Assembly (NCBI GenBank): GCA_003497545.1
Contig: DNNT01000255.1
Location: forward strand, 9,446 to 16,506
DNA: 7,061 nt
From: Arenimonas sp.
GTDB taxonomy: Bacteria > Pseudomonadota > Gammaproteobacteria > Xanthomonadales > Xanthomonadaceae
Direction of reading: 5' to 3'
A program made the position numbers and the translations under genes. Shown here piece by piece: positions 5,159 through 7,061 of this stretch. The stretch's first letter is position 1. Each line of letters starts with the position of its first letter. The notes under the pieces are model-generated. The model saw only the letters and a list, made by a program, of their open reading frames with translations. It did not search any database and had not been told where the DNA came from.

Positions 5159-5658
5159 GACGCCAGCGCCTGCCGCAACGCCGCAGCCCCCGCGTGGTGG
5201 CCAAAATGCTCCGCTTCCTCCAGCGCCGTCGCGTAATGGTCGATGCGCGTGCGCGCCTGTGGGTCGGCGCCGGCGGCCAGCAGCAGGCGCACGGCTTCGG
5301 CATTGTCCAGGCAGGCGGCCTGGTGCAGGGCGGTGTAGTCGTTGACGCCACGCTGCTGCGGGTTCGCGCCGTGGGAGAGCAGGAGCGCCACGCGTTCGGC
5401 GGCATCGGCATGGGTCGTGCCCAGGGCGGCGAACAGCGGCGGGAAACCATCTTCGACGACTTCATTGGCATCCGCGCCCAGGTCCAGCAACTGGGCCACC
5501 AGTGATATCGGCGCGCGATAGAGGGCGTTCACCAGGCAGCTGCCGCCGCAGTCGTCGCGGGTGTTCGGGAAATCGGCGGGATGGCCCAGCGCGGCGCGCA
5601 GGGCGTCCAGGTCACCGCGAAGGTAGGCGGCTTCGATGTCGAGGACAGGATGGGACAT
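5155..5658 (-). CDS. Ankyrin-repeat protein
   Basis: A 167-residue protein made of about four ankyrin repeats, a fold used for protein-protein contacts. Repeat units lie at about residues 39-70 (NALYRAPISLVAQLLDLGADAN), 71-104 (GFPPLFAALGTTHADAAERV then LLLSHGANP), 107-138 (DYTALHQAACLDNAEAVRLL then AAGADPQAR) and a partial one at 142-166. The third is closest to consensus (TALHxAA...LLLxxGAD). An N-terminal helical cap (DIEAAYLRGDLDALRAALGH) precedes them. There is no signal peptide, so it should be cytoplasmic. The ATG at 5656-5658 has no Shine-Dalgarno, but a promoter-like pair at 5667-5695 would place the transcript start at or very near the ATG. It leads the run of genes toward 922 and overlaps the next gene by 4 nt. 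Partners are unknown; the adjacent membrane protein is the obvious candidate. Confidence 0.92.
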   Translation of the reverse strand: MSHPVLDIEAAYLRGDLDALRAALGHPADFPNTRDDCGGSCLVNALYRAPISLVAQLLDLGADANEVVEDGFPPLFAALGTTHADAAERVALLLSHGANPQQRGVNDYTALHQAACLDNAEAVRLLLAAGADPQARTRIDHYATALEEAEHFGHHAGAAALRQALAS

Positions 5659-5666
5659 GTTGGACC

Positions 5667-5695
5667 ATCGTGTGGCGGGCGTCGGGGGCGGTCAA
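5667..5695 (-). promoter_or_regulatory. Possible promoter of the ankyrin operon
   Basis: On the minus strand TTGACC (5695-5690, five of six to consensus) is followed by a 17-nt spacer and CACGAT (5672-5667, three of six, including the important A2 and T6). Only 8 nt separate the -10 from the ATG at 5658, so transcription would start at or within a base or two of the start codon, giving a leaderless mRNA. That agrees with the missing ribosome site. Confidence 0.4.
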
Positions 5696-5773
5696 GCCGT
5701 CGGGCGATTGCCTGCCGCCGGCCCGCGGCCTGCCCGCAAAAAGCCAGATATCCTGCCCATGCTTCCCCTAGAC

Positions 5774-5790
5774 CGCCCGGGGGACGGGCG
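5774..5790 (+). other. Leader hairpin before the six-helix membrane gene
   Basis: CGCCCG (5774-5779) and CGGGCG (5785-5790) form a perfect 6-bp all-GC stem with a 5-nt loop, ending 11 nt before the GGGAG ribosome site of the gene at 5813. It would be stable in RNA and could influence translation or be chance in GC-rich DNA. With no T-run it is not a terminator. Confidence 0.3.
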
Positions 5791-5812
5791 CCACTGACCC
5801 GGGAGAAGACCC

Positions 5813-6352
5813 ATGATGATCACGATGGAAAACACGCCCCACGTCGGCCACCGCCTGCGGCCACTGGTGTGGGGCGGCTCAGCGGGCTTGCTGCTGCTGC
5901 CCGCGGTGGCCATGCAGTTCACCAGCGAAGTGCAGTGGGACGCCTTCGACTTCCTGGTGATGGGCGGCATGCTGCTGGCCGTGTGCCTGGCCTATGAGGT
6001 GGCGGTGCGGCTCGCGCGCAGCAACGTCTATCTGGTGGGGGCCGCCATCGCCGTGGGCGCCAGTTTCCTGACGGTGTGGGCCAACCTGGCGGTGGGCATC
6101 ATCGGCAGCGAGAACAACCCGGTGAACGACCTCTTCTTCGGCGTGATCGCCGTGGCCTTGGTCGGCGCGGTGCTTTCGCGGCTGCGTCCGCGCGGCCTGG
6201 CCTGGGCGATGGTGGCCACGGCCGTGGCGCAGGTGGCGGCATGCCTGTACGCCTGGCTGGGCGGGCACGGCCAGGTGTTCGTGTTCACCGCCGTGATGTG
6301 CGCGCTGTGGCTGACGGCCGCGCAGCTGTTCCGCAATTCGGCCAGCGCCTGA
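5813..6352 (+). CDS. Six-helix integral membrane protein of unknown function
   Basis: A 179-residue inner-membrane protein with hydrophobic helices at about 19-36, 45-66, 72-98, 105-122, 127-148 and 153-172. Two loops look conserved: FTSEVQWDAFDFLVM (36-50, before helix 2) and VWANLAVGIIGSENNPVND (88-106, between helices 3 and 4), with acidic and Asn residues close to the membrane. I recall uncharacterised membrane proteins in alphaproteobacteria, xanthomonads and Bacteroidetes sharing the W-x-x-x-DF and W-x-N-L-A-V-G-I-I-G patterns, so this is a real but unnamed family. The start at 5813 has GGGAG 7-8 nt upstream; ATGs at 5816 and 5825 are alternatives. It stands alone between the divergent ankyrin gene and the convergent parC. 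No transport motif can be named. Confidence 0.88.
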   Translation: MMITMENTPHVGHRLRPLVWGGSAGLLLLPAVAMQFTSEVQWDAFDFLVMGGMLLAVCLAYEVAVRLARSNVYLVGAAIAVGASFLTVWANLAVGIIGSENNPVNDLFFGVIAVALVGAVLSRLRPRGLAWAMVATAVAQVAACLYAWLGGHGQVFVFTAVMCALWLTAAQLFRNSASA

Positions 6353-6363
6353 GGCCAGGCGCC

Positions 6364-6379
6364 GACCGCGATGGCGGTC
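6364..6379. terminator. Possible shared hairpin terminator between convergent genes
   Basis: GACCGC (6364-6369) and GCGGTC (6374-6379) are perfectly complementary around a GATG loop, and the stem can extend by GCC/GGC past a single bulged A. It sits 12 nt after the membrane-gene stop and overlaps the parC stop codon. With no T-run on either strand it is not a classic intrinsic terminator, though high-GC bacteria often use such U-poor hairpins. It could serve both genes. Confidence 0.4.
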
Positions 6380-7061
6380 AGGCCGTCTCCACCCGGTCCA
6401 CCTTGGTGAAACCACGGGGCAGCAGGTTGCCGCGGCTGGCGCGGCTGCCTTCGTAGGCCTGCAGGTCGCGCCAGCTGAGCACCAGCTTCTGGCGGCCGGA
6501 ATAGATGGTGAGCTCGCCGCCCTGCTTGACGCTGGCGATGGCCACCACCTTCTCCTCGCCCGATTTGAGCTTGGCCGGCGGGATCTGCACCAGCTTGTTG
6601 CCCTTGCCCTTGTCCAGCTCGGGCAGCTCGGCCAGCGGGAAGGCCAGCAGGTGGCCGGCGCTGGTGATGGAGACGATGAAGTCGGTCTTCGCGTCGTTCA
6701 CCGGCACCGGCGCCAGCAGCTCGGCGCCGTCGCCGGCGTTGATCAGCTGCTTGCCGGCCTTGTTGCGGCCGGTGAAGTTCTCGAAGCGGGTGACGAAGCC
6801 GTAGCCGTGGCTGGACGCCAGCACGTAGCGCGCGTCATTGTCGGCCACGGCCAGGCCGATGAAGGAAGCGCCCGCCGGCGGCGAGAAGCGGCCGCTCAGC
6901 GGTTCGCCGTTGCCGCGTGCGCTGGGCAGGCTGTGCGCCAGCGCGGAATAGCTGCGGCCGGTGGAATCGACGAAGGCCACCTGCTGGGTGCTGCGGCCGC
7001 GCGCGGCCTGCAGCAGGCCGTCGCCGTCGCGGTAGCTCAGCGCGGCGGCCTCGACGTCAGC
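6378..7061 (-). CDS. parC: DNA topoisomerase IV subunit A, C-terminal part (5' end outside window)
   Basis: ParC cuts and passes DNA strands, with ParE supplying ATP hydrolysis, to unlink daughter chromosomes; it is essential. The frame is open to the window edge, leaving about 227 C-terminal residues of a protein usually near 740-750. They start EAAALSYRDGDGLLQAARG and continue into VAFVDSTGRSYS, LPSARGNGEPL, YGFVTRFENFTGRNKAGKQL, FPLAELPELDKGKGNKLVQI and a final RASRGNLLPRGFTKVDRVE, which follow the E. coli ParC C-terminal domain closely. These are blades of the beta-pinwheel that wraps DNA and sets substrate preference. LPSARGxGEPL and KGKGNK distinguish ParC from GyrA, whose wrapping domain carries a GyrA box. 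The catalytic Tyr and quinolone-resistance region lie outside the window. The protein ends shortly after VDRVETA, lacking the acidic tail of the E. coli enzyme. No frameshift is visible. Confidence 0.96.
   Translation of the reverse strand, partial: ADVEAAALSYRDGDGLLQAARGRSTQQVAFVDSTGRSYSALAHSLPSARGNGEPLSGRFSPPAGASFIGLAVADNDARYVLASSHGYGFVTRFENFTGRNKAGKQLINAGDGAELLAPVPVNDAKTDFIVSITSAGHLLAFPLAELPELDKGKGNKLVQIPPAKLKSGEEKVVAIASVKQGGELTIYSGRQKLVLSWRDLQAYEGSRASRGNLLPRGFTKVDRVETA

Larger units (their letters stand above)
5659..5812. other. Divergent intergenic region, 154 nt
   Basis: This is the longest gene-free stretch. Besides the minus-strand promoter candidate, it holds a plus-strand TATCCT (5749-5754, four of six to the -10 consensus) without a good -35, and a hairpin at 5774-5790. 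A 12-codon reading frame at 5759-5797 (ATG to TGA) precedes the membrane gene, but it has no clear ribosome site. I see no repeat or RNA gene. Confidence 0.5.

Noticed and set aside
4893..5471. Upstream extension of the lipoprotein frame to 353 codons
   Set aside because: The added part is Arg/Pro/Cys-rich and overlaps the ankyrin and two-helix genes in another frame; a signal peptide appears only at the late start.
5879..6415. Minus-strand frame of 178 codons opposite the six-helix gene
   Set aside because: His/Gln/Arg-rich product typical of antisense to hydrophobic coding sequence; no ribosome site.
6978..6980. GTG as start of a 200-residue protein at the right edge
   Set aside because: The frame continues upstream with ParC sequence to the last base, so this is internal to parC.
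1..7061. tRNA, CRISPR array, IS element or phage integration signs
   Set aside because: Reading both strands I found no cloverleaf with a T-loop motif, no spaced direct repeats, no transposase or integrase sequence and no flanking duplications.

Overview
The window looks like ordinary chromosome from a high-GC gammaproteobacterium, most likely the Lysobacteraceae/Xanthomonadaceae (Lysobacter, Luteimonas, Thermomonas, Arenimonas and relatives). The two genes I recognise firmly, the 3' end of asnB at the left edge and the 3' end of parC at the right edge, follow the E. coli proteins closely as I remember them. Codon use is strongly G/C-ending over most of the window. Genus-level placement is inference. 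I see no tRNA, rRNA, CRISPR array, insertion sequence, integrase, phage gene or attachment site.

Layout. (1) 1-911, plus strand: C-terminal part of asparagine synthase B. (2) 922-5658, minus strand: twelve short genes packed end to end. Read in the direction of transcription (right to left) they fall into three blocks. Block A, 5658 to 3622: an ankyrin-repeat protein, a two-helix membrane protein whose start overlaps the ankyrin stop by 4 nt, a cysteine-rich probable lipoprotein, a four-cysteine zinc ribbon and a DinB-fold protein. Block B, after a 94-nt gap, 3527 to 2098: a membrane-anchored protein, a 69-aa membrane protein, an ABM-fold monooxygenase-like protein and a DUF3817 membrane protein. 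Block C, after an 86-nt gap, 2011 to 922: a small exported two-cysteine protein, a 73-aa hydrophobic protein and a DUF924 protein that converges on asnB. (3) 5813-6352, plus strand: a six-helix membrane protein of unknown function, divergent from the ankyrin gene. (4) 6378-7061, minus strand: C-terminal part of parC, convergent with the membrane gene. No gene-free stretch exceeds about 155 bases; the longest, 5659-5812, lies between the two divergent genes.

How the genes work together. AsnB makes asparagine and ParC is the DNA-binding/cleaving subunit of topoisomerase IV; both are housekeeping. Most of the minus-strand genes are small proteins of unknown function, and seven of the twelve appear exported or membrane-bound. 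Spacing (one 4-nt stop/start overlap; gaps of 7, 8, 17, 21, 37, 40 and 49 nt) suggests two or three co-transcribed groups, but nothing in the sequence ties them to one pathway. The best candidates for closer study are the ankyrin/two-helix/lipoprotein trio, the two genes with noticeably lower GC (3021-3527 and 4410-4892), a possible leaderless promoter for the ankyrin gene, and a perfect short inverted repeat next to a good -35 element upstream of block C. I found no convincing new defence, mobile or catalytic system.
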